Source: Streptomyces sp. CB01373 (GTDB lineage: Bacteria; Actinomycetota; Actinomycetes; Streptomycetales; Streptomycetaceae). Taken from it: 64,000 bases of DNA. Below are positions 47,130 to 55,909 of the stretch, one piece after another (the stretch's first letter is position 1; the number at the start of each line of letters is the position of its first letter). Position numbers and translations under genes: made by a program. The notes beneath the pieces are model-generated. The model had not been told where the DNA came from, did no database searches, and saw only the letters and a program-made list of their open reading frames with translations. Location of the stretch: contig NZ_NNBK01000012.1 in NCBI RefSeq assembly GCF_002803075.1, positions 434,001 to 498,000 of the forward strand, in the 5' to 3' direction.

Positions 47130-48533
47130 TTAGCGCTGGTCGAGCTCTACGCTTTTTGCTGCGTCATCCATGTCCGCTTCGCTGCCAGTCGAGTCACCCG
47201 GTCCTCGACGTGGCGTAAGTAGCTCGATGACCATGGGAACCACCTCGTCGGGGATCCGGAAACCCGACGCCCATGAGGGTTCTGCCGCCGAACCATAGAT
47301 GGTGCGCAACAAGAAGGGCTCTTCTCCGTTGAGCACGCCGGTCTCCTTGAGCTCCCGCGCCACGGTGCTGATGGGGCGGGTGAAGCCCTTGAGCTGGCGA
47401 TCCTCCGCGTAGCCGGCCAGCTTGTAGACGGTCGCTCTGTCGACGAAGCCACCGTTTTCCGCTGCCGCCTTAATCACCTTGACGCGCGAGGGGGAACGCG
47501 TCGTCAACTGGAGGAGGAACTGGAACAGGGACTGCTTGGTCCAGCCGGCGGCGGGAACGTCGTCCTCGCCATTCGCATCGCGCAGCTGCTCCAAGTCGTC
47601 TACGGAGTCCCGGTCCACGTGCAACCCTTCGAGCAGTTGCTCGGCCCAGGTGAGGAGCTCGGCGGGCGTGAGCATGTAAAGGTGTGCACCGGTTTGCTCT
47701 CGCAGCTCCACGATGAGCTCGGCCCTCGGCCGGGCCTGAATGTCCACGTCGCGTGGCTGCCACCAGTCCTTCTTGACATCTCCGGTCACCAGCAGCACAT
47801 CGCCGTCGCGCTGCGCTGCCTCCTTCAGCAGCTGTACCCAGAGCAGATAGTCGCCGGCAGCCTGCTCCGGTGGCTTGTTCCTGAAGTCCTCGTATCCTGG
47901 CGGAATTTCGTCATCGGCGCGTTTCGCAGCTTCCTGGACCGCCTTGTCGTACTCGTCCACCGGCAGCGGGTCGCCGATGCGTCCGCGCAGGAGCGGTTCC
48001 AGCTCGGTGAGGACCGGGTCAGTGTGCGTCTCGGCCGTGCCCTCGAGCGCATCCCGCTCGGCCTGCCCCTCGATGACCTCGCGTAGCAAGTCCATGGACT
48101 GGGTGAGGACCTCCAGCCCTTCACGGATCTGCCGGGTGACGTCCTCGTCCTCCTTCAGGCGCACGTCCTTCATCCACCGCTCGACGGCATCCTGTGCCGA
48201 CCTGCGCGCCTTGTCGAGAGCGGCCGACGTTTCCTTTGCCTTGGTGCTGTGGTGGTGGCGGACAGACTTCTGTTCGCGGTTGCGCCAAAACTCGGTCAGT
48301 ACCTGGTGGGGCACCCACAAGCGGTCTCGCAGCTTGGTGAGCACAGCCAGGGTGTCCTGACGCGTACGCTCGTTGGACCGGTAGAGGTTGAGCAGGACGT
48401 TGGTATCGAGAACTACCATCCCGGACGTGAAGAGGCGCTCGTAATCCTCTTTGAGAGGGGTTCGATGGGCCCCGTCGCAGTCGTAGATCCCCCGCGCGCC
48501 GCTGTTCCCGGGCGGCACATCCTTGAACGCCAT
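47130..48533 (-). CDS. PIN-like ribonuclease (DUF4935-type PIN domain)
   Basis: 467 residues from the ATG at 48533 (GGAG upstream). An N-terminal PIN-like domain has MVVLDTNVLLNLYRSN (about 39-54, acidic Asp43), LWVPHQVLTEFWRNRE with the second acid, and LLVTGDVKKDWW with the third. The middle is long, charged and helical, typical of the PIN_8/DUF4935 group. The C-terminal 130 residues look like a small helical DNA- or RNA-binding domain (PSRVKVIKAAAENGGFVDRA, GYAEDRQLKGFTRPISTVAREL). PIN domains cut RNA or single strands, and this group occurs in defence islands. It stands next to a methylase fossil. Confidence 0.82.
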   Translation of the reverse strand: MAFKDVPPGNSGARGIYDCDGAHRTPLKEDYERLFTSGMVVLDTNVLLNLYRSNERTRQDTLAVLTKLRDRLWVPHQVLTEFWRNREQKSVRHHHSTKAKETSAALDKARRSAQDAVERWMKDVRLKEDEDVTRQIREGLEVLTQSMDLLREVIEGQAERDALEGTAETHTDPVLTELEPLLRGRIGDPLPVDEYDKAVQEAAKRADDEIPPGYEDFRNKPPEQAAGDYLLWVQLLKEAAQRDGDVLLVTGDVKKDWWQPRDVDIQARPRAELIVELREQTGAHLYMLTPAELLTWAEQLLEGLHVDRDSVDDLEQLRDANGEDDVPAAGWTKQSLFQFLLQLTTRSPSRVKVIKAAAENGGFVDRATVYKLAGYAEDRQLKGFTRPISTVARELKETGVLNGEEPFLLRTIYGSAAEPSWASGFRIPDEVVPMVIELLTPRRGPGDSTGSEADMDDAAKSVELDQR

Positions 48534-48713
48534 CCGCTCGGCTCCCCACTTCCGGAACCCGACCAATGAGCCCCGGAGACACGAGGGTATGGTTCCAGGC
48601 CCTAATTCCGTAGGTGAGACCCTTCTCGGCCAACTCCCGGAGTTACTGAGTCGCAGGGAGCCATGGGCAGCGACCTCGAAGGATCAGGTGGGTCGGTGAG
48701 ACAGGGACGTGCT

Positions 48714-49337
48714 TTAGTCGACGGCGCTTGGCGGTAGGCCTGACGCGTGCGCCAGGTCCGGAGCGGGGAAGAGCAGGGCGCGGGCGAGGGCGGAGGTCAC
48801 CTGGGCGGCGCAGCCGGGGAGCTGTCGGGCGGCCCACGCGGCGGCAAGGCGGACGAAGCCGGCCAGTTTGTGCTCCGCTCCGGTGAGCAGGCGCCGCAGT
48901 TCGTCGGTGGGAAGTTCGATCACGGGGCTGCCGTCCCGGTCGGCGTCCACAGTCAGGCGGATGACGTCGCCGTGTCGTTCGGCGAGGGGGGATGGGGTGT
49001 GGCCGTAGGAGGCCCGGCCGTCTCCGCCGAGGGCGTCGAGCCAGTCGCCGCGTTCTTCGAGGACGTTGCAGCAGCTCGGCAGTTCTGCCGAGTCCTCGCC
49101 CGAGGCCTGCTGTTCCTCTCCTGCCGTGTCGTCGTCAGAGCCCAAGTGCCCCGCGCACGAAGGGGCAGGGGTGAACGCCAGATTTTCAGCGAGGGTTGTG
49201 AACTCAGTGCACGGACTGCATACTGGGTCGGCAGGTGCCGCCGAGCGATATCCGATTCGCCACCGGTGGAGCACCTTGCCGGGCTTGACCGGCGGGCAAC
49301 GGGCCGCGCCCGTGTCCGCACGACGGGCCACTCTCAT
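48714..49337 (-). CDS. Hypothetical protein, start uncertain
   Basis: About 207 residues if it starts at the ATG at 49337; the credible conserved part begins near CTEFTTLAENLAFTP (around 49200). I do not recognise it. The C-terminal 100 residues look like a genuine helical domain: IRLTVDADRDGSPVIELPTD, ELRRLLTGAEHKLAGFVRLA, AAWAARQLPG. There is no signal peptide, membrane segment or catalytic motif. Divergent from the PASTA-like lipoprotein gene. Confidence 0.5.
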   Translation of the reverse strand: MRVARRADTGAARCPPVKPGKVLHRWRIGYRSAAPADPVCSPCTEFTTLAENLAFTPAPSCAGHLGSDDDTAGEEQQASGEDSAELPSCCNVLEERGDWLDALGGDGRASYGHTPSPLAERHGDVIRLTVDADRDGSPVIELPTDELRRLLTGAEHKLAGFVRLAAAWAARQLPGCAAQVTSALARALLFPAPDLAHASGLPPSAVD

Positions 49338-49362
49338 CTTGCGACGTCCCCGGGGGTTCACC

Positions 49363-50016
49363 ATGCGCTTCACACGCACATCCGCAGCCACGGCGCTGCT
49401 GCTCGCCGCGCTCACTGCCTGCGGCCCGACCACTGACACCGGTACGGGCGACGCCACGTCCACCGCCCCGTCGACTCCCAAGGCACCGGATACCGCCACC
49501 GTCGAGACGACCGAGGAACCGTCGGTCGACACCGAGTCCACCGCAGCCCTGCCGGACATGGTCGGCAAGGGGCTGCAGAGTGCCCAGGACGAGGCGCAGG
49601 GCGCCGGCTTCTACCACCTCACGTCGCACGACGCGCTCGGCCGGGGTCGCAACCAGATCCTCGACCGGGGCTGGAAGGTCTGCGCCCAGACCCCCGCGCC
49701 CGGCACGCACTCGACGGACACGAGGGTCGACTTCAGTACCGTCAAGCTCAAGGAGAGCTGTCCCGCGGGTGGTGGCGAGGCCGAGCCCGAGAAGGCCGGC
49801 TCCACCATGCCGAACTTCGTGGGGAAGGCCGTCAAGGTCGCCCGCCAAGCGCTCGACAGCTCCACCAGCATCACCGTCGACGATGTGTCCGGCCAGGGCC
49901 GTATGGTGCTCATCGAGTCGAACTGGAAGGTCTGCACGACCGACCCGGCGGCTGGGGAGGAACTCGTCGGACAGCCGGTGACGATCGGGGCCGTCAAGTT
50001 CGGCGAGAGTTGCTGA
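49363..50016 (+). CDS. Lipoprotein with two PASTA-like repeats
   Basis: 217 residues from the ATG at 49363. The signal ends with lipobox LTAC (Cys at about 20), followed by a Thr/Pro/Ser-rich linker. Two repeats (about 62-135 and 147-217) both open with [LM]P(D/N)xVGK, contain WKVC, and close with a cysteine (KESCP, GESC). The two cysteines per repeat suggest an internal disulfide. PASTA modules bind peptidoglycan fragments or beta-lactams. Probably an extracellular cell-wall-binding lipoprotein. Confidence 0.78.
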   Translation: MRFTRTSAATALLLAALTACGPTTDTGTGDATSTAPSTPKAPDTATVETTEEPSVDTESTAALPDMVGKGLQSAQDEAQGAGFYHLTSHDALGRGRNQILDRGWKVCAQTPAPGTHSTDTRVDFSTVKLKESCPAGGGEAEPEKAGSTMPNFVGKAVKVARQALDSSTSITVDDVSGQGRMVLIESNWKVCTTDPAAGEELVGQPVTIGAVKFGESC

Positions 50017-50476
50017 CACCGGCGGCCTCCAGCGTCCGCCTCAGAGGCTCACCCACTCCGTAGTCCTGGCGCGTACCTCCTCTCTGCCCCTGCCCGACGA
50101 AGACTCCACAGCCGCTCGGTGACCTGACTTGCTCAGGACAAGCTGCGCGGTCCACCGTGCGACGACCGGGCACAACCGATACCCCCTCGAAGCTGGAACG
50201 GCAGGCTCTTCTGGCGAACGCCGCCGATCTTGTCGCCGAACTGAGCTCGGAAACCCTTGAGTTGGCGGCGGTTAAGGTCACGTTCTGGCGACCTGTCCGA
50301 CGTGCGGGCCGACCAGGAGGCACACGGGGCGCGGAGGTCGCCCGTGGGCCGCGCGCGGTGGGGATCATGGTGCGCCTGAGTGCCACTACGCGCTCCCTTG
50401 CGAGGGAATGCCGGAAATGCCCGCCGGGCAGTGACTCAGGCGTAACTGAAACGCTCAGGAAAAGGAGCCACTGCTC
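50017..50476. other. Intergenic stretch with a possible small-gene remnant
   Basis: This 460-bp stretch holds no convincing complete gene. A plus-strand segment around 50187-50270 reads as an amphipathic helix (KLERQALLANAADLVAELSS), which may be the remains of a small gene, but the frame then turns into Arg/Gly-rich sequence typical of non-coding high-GC DNA. Confidence 0.35.
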
Positions 50477-50983
50477 ATGAGGTCACGTACGGCCCGTCCC
50501 GCCGCACTCGCCGCTTCGACCGCACTGCTCGCCGGAGGCCTGCTGGCGGCGACCGTACCCGCCGCCACCGCCGCACCCGCGAAGTACTCGCACGCGGCCG
50601 CCGCGCAGCAGTTGAAGGGGGCGGGCGTCACCTGGACCTCGTCGGGCGGGTGCAGCGACCGGAACAACGGCAGGTGCACATCCTTCGAGCAGGTCAACAA
50701 GAGCACGGTCGCAGGAGTGCTCGACTTCAAGCAGGCGAGCAAGTGCGCCGTGGCCCTCACTGGCGGCACGGAGAAGGGGCACGCCTCCGGCACCTACAGC
50801 CACTGGAACGGCTACAAGGTCGACATCAAGCTGACGTCGTGCGTGAACTCGTACATCACCCGCACGTTCCGCTACGTGGGCGAGCGCGGTGACCGTGCGA
50901 AGCAGTACAAGGCCCCGTCGGGGAACATCTACGCCCTCGAGGGTTCGCACTGGGACGTCACCTACTACCGCGGCAGCCGCTGA
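50477..50983 (+). CDS. Secreted M15-like peptidase candidate
   Basis: 168 residues, AGGAG upstream of the ATG. A signal peptide (about 1-33, ending ATAA) is followed by a compact domain with four cysteines. YSHWNGYKVDI (about 108-118) resembles the SHxxGxAxDI zinc-ligand motif of the M15/hedgehog fold, and GSHWDVTYY near the C terminus would supply the third ligand. These features suggest a small peptidoglycan peptidase or a relative; activity is inference. Monocistronic. Confidence 0.6.
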   Translation: MRSRTARPAALAASTALLAGGLLAATVPAATAAPAKYSHAAAAQQLKGAGVTWTSSGGCSDRNNGRCTSFEQVNKSTVAGVLDFKQASKCAVALTGGTEKGHASGTYSHWNGYKVDIKLTSCVNSYITRTFRYVGERGDRAKQYKAPSGNIYALEGSHWDVTYYRGSR

Positions 50984-51272
50984 CGCGGAGCGGTGGCGGA
51001 GCCGGCACGACGGTTCCGCCACCGTCGGTGCCGACGCGTCGCAAGTTCATGCTCCGTTCCCGTCGACGGTCAGTCAGCCGCCCACGTTCTTTTGTGAGTG
51101 CGCCTATTGTGAGCTCTGGGCACGGGGCGCATGCTGGGCTGCGTCAGCGTCACGTGTGCCGGACTGGCCGTAACGCTGACGGCCGAATCCGGGCGATGAG
51201 CGGCAGTGGACCGCGCAACCGCGTCCCCCCTCGCGGAAGAGTGCCAGGCCGGACGCGGCGACGCGTGGTGCT

Positions 51273-51890
51273 TCATCGCAGCCGTTTGCCGTGTCGGAAC
51301 AACGCGGCCTCGACCTGGTCCGGCAGGACGTCCACCCGGTGTGCGTGGTCATGGGCGAGGGACAGGTACCGCTCGTACCGGGGCGTCGTCTAGCCGCCAC
51401 CCGGCCACTTCACGTCGGCGTCCGCGGACCGCAACGCGTGTGCGACGACACTGTCCAGGATCAGCGGACGGAACGGTCCGACGGGTCGCTCGTGACCGGC
51501 GAAGTACAGCACCTTGGTGAAGAACGCCGGTCCGAGGTACTTGATCCACTGGTCGTTGTTGAAAGCGAAGTGCGCTGCCGGTGGCTCCTTGCTCCCGGAG
51601 TGCGGCGAGAGCAGCGTTCAGGCGCGCGTCGATGTCCTGTGCCGAGGACTCCCCGAAGACGCGGGCGTGCCGGGCGACCGCGGCCTGGCGGACCCTGTCC
51701 GTCCTGCTCCACGCGGGCGTCCGCTTCCATAAGAGCTGTTGCGGCGGGCCCGGATATCGCCCGCGCAGTCTCCGTGAGGTCCGCGAGCGGGTGACGTACG
51801 CCCGGCGCAGCGGTGAGCCGGCCATCAAGGCGCTCGTACGATCCGAGGTGCCGTGACTCCAACGGGACATGCGGTGCGCGCCATACTGAA
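51273..51890 (-). pseudogene. Broken 8-oxoguanine DNA glycosylase OGG-fold protein gene
   Basis: Read leftward, the region encodes FNNDQWIKYLGPAFFTKVLY, FAGHERPVGPFRPLILDSVV and, after an in-frame TAG at 51390-51392, TTPRYERYLSLAHDHAHRVD and a natural stop at 51273. I recognise these segments as the Streptomyces OGG-fold protein family. Upstream parts lie in the two other frames (ARLNAALAALREQGATG, then ETARAISGPAATALMEADAR), implying a frameshift near 51590 and another near 51700. One stop codon and two frameshifts make a functional product very unlikely. Confidence 0.75.
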
Positions 51891-51893
51891 ACC

Positions 51894-52301
51894 ATGCTCG
51901 TTCCCACTGGCCATCTGCCGCCGCTCCAGCAACGCCTGTTGCGGGAACTCGACCTCTGCGATCTCCCCGCTCCCGAAGCGGCGCCGGAATCCTACGCGGC
52001 CCGGGGCCTCGACACGGACGAGGTCCGTGAGGCCCTGCCCGCGCTGCTGTGGACCGGTCTGGTGGAGCAGCAGGAAGGGGATCGCGGCACGCTCAAGCTC
52101 ACCTGGGCCGGAGTGGCGGCGCTGCGGACCGCGGAGTGCGATGAGATGGCGGCACGTCTCAGCGCGATCGCGTCCTTCGCGGACACCGTGGCGCGCGGTG
52201 CGGCGTCCCGCCCCGTCGGATACGCCCTGAAGCGCCTGGCGGAGGGAGCGTGGACCTTGGAGCAGGCCGAGACTTACGTGAGAGGCGCGGACGGCGCGTA
52301 G
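51894..52301 (+). CDS. Hypothetical helical protein, winged-helix-like
   Basis: 135 residues from the ATG at 51894. Not recognised. It reads as a helical bundle with a possible winged helix (LPPLQQRLLRELDLCDLP, TDEVREALPALLWTGLVEQQ, GTLKLTWAGVAALRTAECDE) and lacks a signal peptide. It sits 20 bp from the convergent type ISP gene. Its start region adjoins the broken OGG-fold gene. Confidence 0.6.
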   Translation: MLVPTGHLPPLQQRLLRELDLCDLPAPEAAPESYAARGLDTDEVREALPALLWTGLVEQQEGDRGTLKLTWAGVAALRTAECDEMAARLSAIASFADTVARGAASRPVGYALKRLAEGAWTLEQAETYVRGADGA

Positions 52302-52321
52302 GGGCGGAACGTGACCCGCCT

Positions 52322-55300
52322 CTACGCGCCGAAGTCCAGGACGACACGGCGGCGAGCACGGCTGGCCCCGGGCGGTGGCGGGAGAACGCCCGCTGAGGTG
52401 AGGTCGGCTGTGGTGATGACCGGTGAGTTCACGATCTTCGTGGTGATGGCCTGCTGCGCCGGGGTGAGGTCCACCAGCCGTCGCAGGACGGACAACAGGT
52501 CGATCAGCTCCTCGGTCCACTCTCTTGGCCAGGACGTCACATGGATGTCGTCGAGCGGGCTGGTCTTTCGGCTGGTGGGGGAGGCCCTGCGGTAGCCGAA
52601 CCACTTCTTCACGATGCGCATACCGCCGACCTCGTAGTTCCAGACCTCCAGCGGAACTCCCGTGAAAACGCCCGGTCCGACGTGCAGGGTGCCGGTCTCC
52701 TCGTCATAGCGCAGCGTGTCCGGCACGGCGGTTCCGATCGGTGTCGCGTACCGCACCTGCCGAGGATGTCCCGCGGGAAAGCCGACACCTTCTTCCGTCC
52801 CGGGTTCATCGGGCGGGTTGCCGCGCTCGCCGTAAGTCGCGGCCCACAGATACTGGTGGCCGATGCGAACCGCCTCGCTCCACAGTTCGGCGTCGCGGGT
52901 GAGAGGCAACCGGACTCCTGGGGTGAGAAGTTCCTCGGCAAAGTGCTCAGTGAAGGCGCTGTGGCCGGCGACGGCCAACGCGTAGGCGGCGAGGTCGTGC
53001 CCGGTCACTCCGTTCAGACCCAGAACATCGGCCAGGTACCGCAGCAGGCCTCTCGGCACATTGGGAGTGCCGTCCGGGTGCAGGATGGGATGCACCCTTC
53101 CGCCCCGGCCGTTGAAGTGGTGCGTGTCCGGTAACAACGCGGTCGCGACCACCGCCGGACCGCTGCTTATTTCGTGGCTGCTCTGCTGATTGAGGAACAC
53201 CTGTCCAGGCTGCAAGGACTCCCACAGATCAGGCCGTGGGAAGTCAAGTACCCGGTTGTCTGCGATGAGCCACTGACGGTCGAAGCTGCGCAGCGCGATC
53301 CGCACGAGCCGTGCGCGAGTACGGGCCTCTTCATCAATGCTTCGATCGGGGTGAGGGAGTCCTGGGAGGCACGTCGGCCGTGAGCCGAGTTGGCGATCGC
53401 GAGTCTCCTTGAACAACCGGGCCTTGTAGTCCGCATCTTCTTCCCTGGTGAGGCGGGCCCATCGGTGTTGAAGAAGTCTTTCGGAGGGAGAACTCACCCA
53501 GGACCTGTTCGTTGTGATCCCCAGGCTGCCCCACGGAAAGAGCTCGTCCAGCGCCGGATACTCCTCCCACCCCGACAAGGTGGCCGGGGTGAAGGGCCGT
53601 ACCCCCAGCGCGTGGGTGTCCCGCCAGCCGTCGTTGTCCAGACGTGTTGACCGGAGCTGCGCGAACTTCTCGGCACGTTTGCCGTGGAGGGCTCGGTAGT
53701 GAACCCGCGCGGACCCACCGGCGGCGTGGTCCGCGCGTCGTACGAAGATGCAGATGCACAGTGGCTGGGCGACGTGAGGGAACGCCCGGTTGGCGACGTC
53801 CGAACGCTGGCCCTCTGGCGAGAGGTTGATGACCCAGCCCTCGTCGCACGTCCGGCGCAGATAGTCGCGCATGCCCCGTCCGGCGGGGCCGGTGGTGAAG
53901 GCTGAGGGAGTGATGAAGCAGATCACGCCGTGTCGGTCGTCGGAGTGCGCGTCGAAGACCTTCCAGGTGGCCCAGCGCCAGAAGTAGACGTACATGTTCT
54001 TCAGCGCGTGCTCGTAGCGGCCGTTGCCCGGATGCCGGAAGTCGTCCAGGGGCGGGCGGACCTGGCCCTTCATCCGCTTCTCGATCCAGCCGCCGCGGTT
54101 CTCGGCCTTGTCGTCATAAGGCGGATTGCAGATCACCACGGTGACGGGGACGTTGGCCTTCACGTGGTTGGCGCGAGTGCGTGAGACGGAGAGGGGCGCG
54201 TAGGTGGAGGGGAGCTGCTCCTCCTTGACGTGGGGATCGTCGAGCGTGTCCGTGACGTGGAGGTTCAGGCCGCCCGGCGGGAGCTGGGCGCCGTATTTCT
54301 TGAGCAGGTCGGCGGTGCGGAGTTCGGCGACCGCGAAGGGGCCCATCTGGAGTTCGAAGCCGTACAGGCGCTCGGCGAGGCGACCGATCGCGTCGGGTGC
54401 CATGGCGTCGCCATGGCGTTCGGCCGCCTGCTGCGCCACCCGCTCGATGACGGTGTGCAGGTAGGTGCCGGTGCCCATCGCGGGGTCGACGATGTGGACG
54501 CTCTCGTCGCCGTAGCCCCGGGACCTTCCCAGGCGGGTGCGCAGCACCTCCTCGGTGAGGCGGACCATCTCCTCCACCACCTGGTGCGGGGTGTAGTAGG
54601 AGCCGCTGCGCTGGCGCAGTTCGTCGTCGTAGACGGAGAGGAACGACTCGTACAGGTGCAGGTAGGCGTCTCGGTTGCCCCGCCGGATGGTTTTCCAGTC
54701 GACGGCCGCGACGGTCCGGCGGAGCAGTTCCAGGGTCACCTCGAACCGTTCGTTGACGTTGTCGGTGAGCAACTGGAGGGCCTTGCCCATCAGGGCGTGG
54801 CCGGCGTTGAGGCGGCGGCCGATCTCGTGGAAGCCGATGTCGGCGAGCTTGATGCCCTCCGTCTGCGCCAGAAGCAGGGCGAAGGTGACGGTCTGGGCGT
54901 ATCCGTCGGCGAAGGTAGCGTCGTCGGCGGTGGGGAAGAGATAGCGCCGCCAGTCGCTTCTCAAACCGGTGAAGGGCCGGTCCGAGGCGGGCCCGCCGGC
55001 ATCCAGCTGGGCCTCCGCACGCAACTGTTCCCGCACGGCCTCACGCAGCAGGCGGCACAGCGGGGCCATGTGCTGCACGAGCACGGAGACCCGCAGGATG
55101 TCCTGCGGCTTCCAGCCGAGCACCCGCTGTGCGAGCGCGTCGAAGGCGGCCGGCTGGGCGGCGGTCAGTTTCTCCCCGGCGCTCTTGAGCGCTCCGGACA
55201 GCACGACTTCCTCCCCGATCTGCACGCCGTATTGGAAGACACGCCAGTGGGTGCCGTTGGTGTACAGCAGGTTTGGAAGGTCACGCAGACGCTGCCACTG

Positions 55301-55609
55301 CCGCTTGTCGTGGCCGGTGAAGGTGTCGGGATCGATGTTCTTGCCCGGCCGCTTCAACTCGATGTAGCCGGTGACGTTCTTGTCGACGCGCACGGCGTAG
55401 TCGGGTCGGACTCCGAGGTGCGGGATACGGGTCTCGGGATCCCAACTGACCTCATGCATGGCGTGCTTCGCGGCCATGGCGCGCAGCAACTGTTCCAGAG
55501 GGCCGCGGATCGCCGCCTCACGGTCGCCGGGCCCGGCGAGAGCCCGTTTGCATTCCGCGCCGAACACGGACACGGCGTCCTGAAGCCACTGAAGGCGTGC
55601 GTCAGCCAT
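52322..55609 (-). CDS. Type ISP / IIG-like single-chain nuclease-methylase
   Basis: 1095 residues from the ATG at 55609. A PD-(D/E)xK nuclease lies at the N terminus: RPDYAV (Asp70) and YIELKRPGK (Glu84, Lys86). The N6-methylase core has SGSYYTPHQVVEEMV, DPAMGTGTYL (375-384, SAM binding) and CNPPYDDK (494-501, catalytic). The C terminus matches the type ISP specificity domain (VWNYEVGGMRIVKKWFGYR, PARTR-like ends). The translocase helicase of true type ISP enzymes is absent, so this resembles a type IIG enzyme that cuts and methylates with one chain. A fossil of a close paralogue is at 46931-47125. Convergent with the small gene at 51894. Confidence 0.85.
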   Translation of the reverse strand: MADARLQWLQDAVSVFGAECKRALAGPGDREAAIRGPLEQLLRAMAAKHAMHEVSWDPETRIPHLGVRPDYAVRVDKNVTGYIELKRPGKNIDPDTFTGHDKRQWQRLRDLPNLLYTNGTHWRVFQYGVQIGEEVVLSGALKSAGEKLTAAQPAAFDALAQRVLGWKPQDILRVSVLVQHMAPLCRLLREAVREQLRAEAQLDAGGPASDRPFTGLRSDWRRYLFPTADDATFADGYAQTVTFALLLAQTEGIKLADIGFHEIGRRLNAGHALMGKALQLLTDNVNERFEVTLELLRRTVAAVDWKTIRRGNRDAYLHLYESFLSVYDDELRQRSGSYYTPHQVVEEMVRLTEEVLRTRLGRSRGYGDESVHIVDPAMGTGTYLHTVIERVAQQAAERHGDAMAPDAIGRLAERLYGFELQMGPFAVAELRTADLLKKYGAQLPPGGLNLHVTDTLDDPHVKEEQLPSTYAPLSVSRTRANHVKANVPVTVVICNPPYDDKAENRGGWIEKRMKGQVRPPLDDFRHPGNGRYEHALKNMYVYFWRWATWKVFDAHSDDRHGVICFITPSAFTTGPAGRGMRDYLRRTCDEGWVINLSPEGQRSDVANRAFPHVAQPLCICIFVRRADHAAGGSARVHYRALHGKRAEKFAQLRSTRLDNDGWRDTHALGVRPFTPATLSGWEEYPALDELFPWGSLGITTNRSWVSSPSERLLQHRWARLTREEDADYKARLFKETRDRQLGSRPTCLPGLPHPDRSIDEEARTRARLVRIALRSFDRQWLIADNRVLDFPRPDLWESLQPGQVFLNQQSSHEISSGPAVVATALLPDTHHFNGRGGRVHPILHPDGTPNVPRGLLRYLADVLGLNGVTGHDLAAYALAVAGHSAFTEHFAEELLTPGVRLPLTRDAELWSEAVRIGHQYLWAATYGERGNPPDEPGTEEGVGFPAGHPRQVRYATPIGTAVPDTLRYDEETGTLHVGPGVFTGVPLEVWNYEVGGMRIVKKWFGYRRASPTSRKTSPLDDIHVTSWPREWTEELIDLLSVLRRLVDLTPAQQAITTKIVNSPVITTADLTSAGVLPPPPGASRARRRVVLDFGA

Positions 55610-55860
55610 GGTGCCCCCCAGCCCACGGGCCCCGGACATGGCGCGGGGCAAACCCCTCTTGCTGGGAAGTATGGGGCAGCCATGCGCGAAATGGCAGGGG
55701 GTGTACCGGAGTTGCTTTGTCGCGCCCGTGCGCCCCGAAGCGGCAGGAGTGGCAGGCCGGGAGTCGGCGGCCCGGCGTCGCCCGTCCGCGCCCCCAAGGC
55801 GGTCGGGGCTCAACAACGTTGAACGTCAAGCCGAGTGCCTGTACTCAGTCCGGCACCCGG

Positions 55861-55896
55861 CGGGTGTGCGGCACGTTCTTCCGCGCCGCACACCCG
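55861..55896 (-). terminator. Hairpin terminator after the MerR-clamp gene
   Basis: A perfect 12-bp stem (arms 55861-55872 and 55885-55896) with a 12-nt loop lies just beyond the stop codon at 55910. Confidence 0.7.
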
Positions 55897-55909
55897 CCCA
55901 CGGCCGTTC

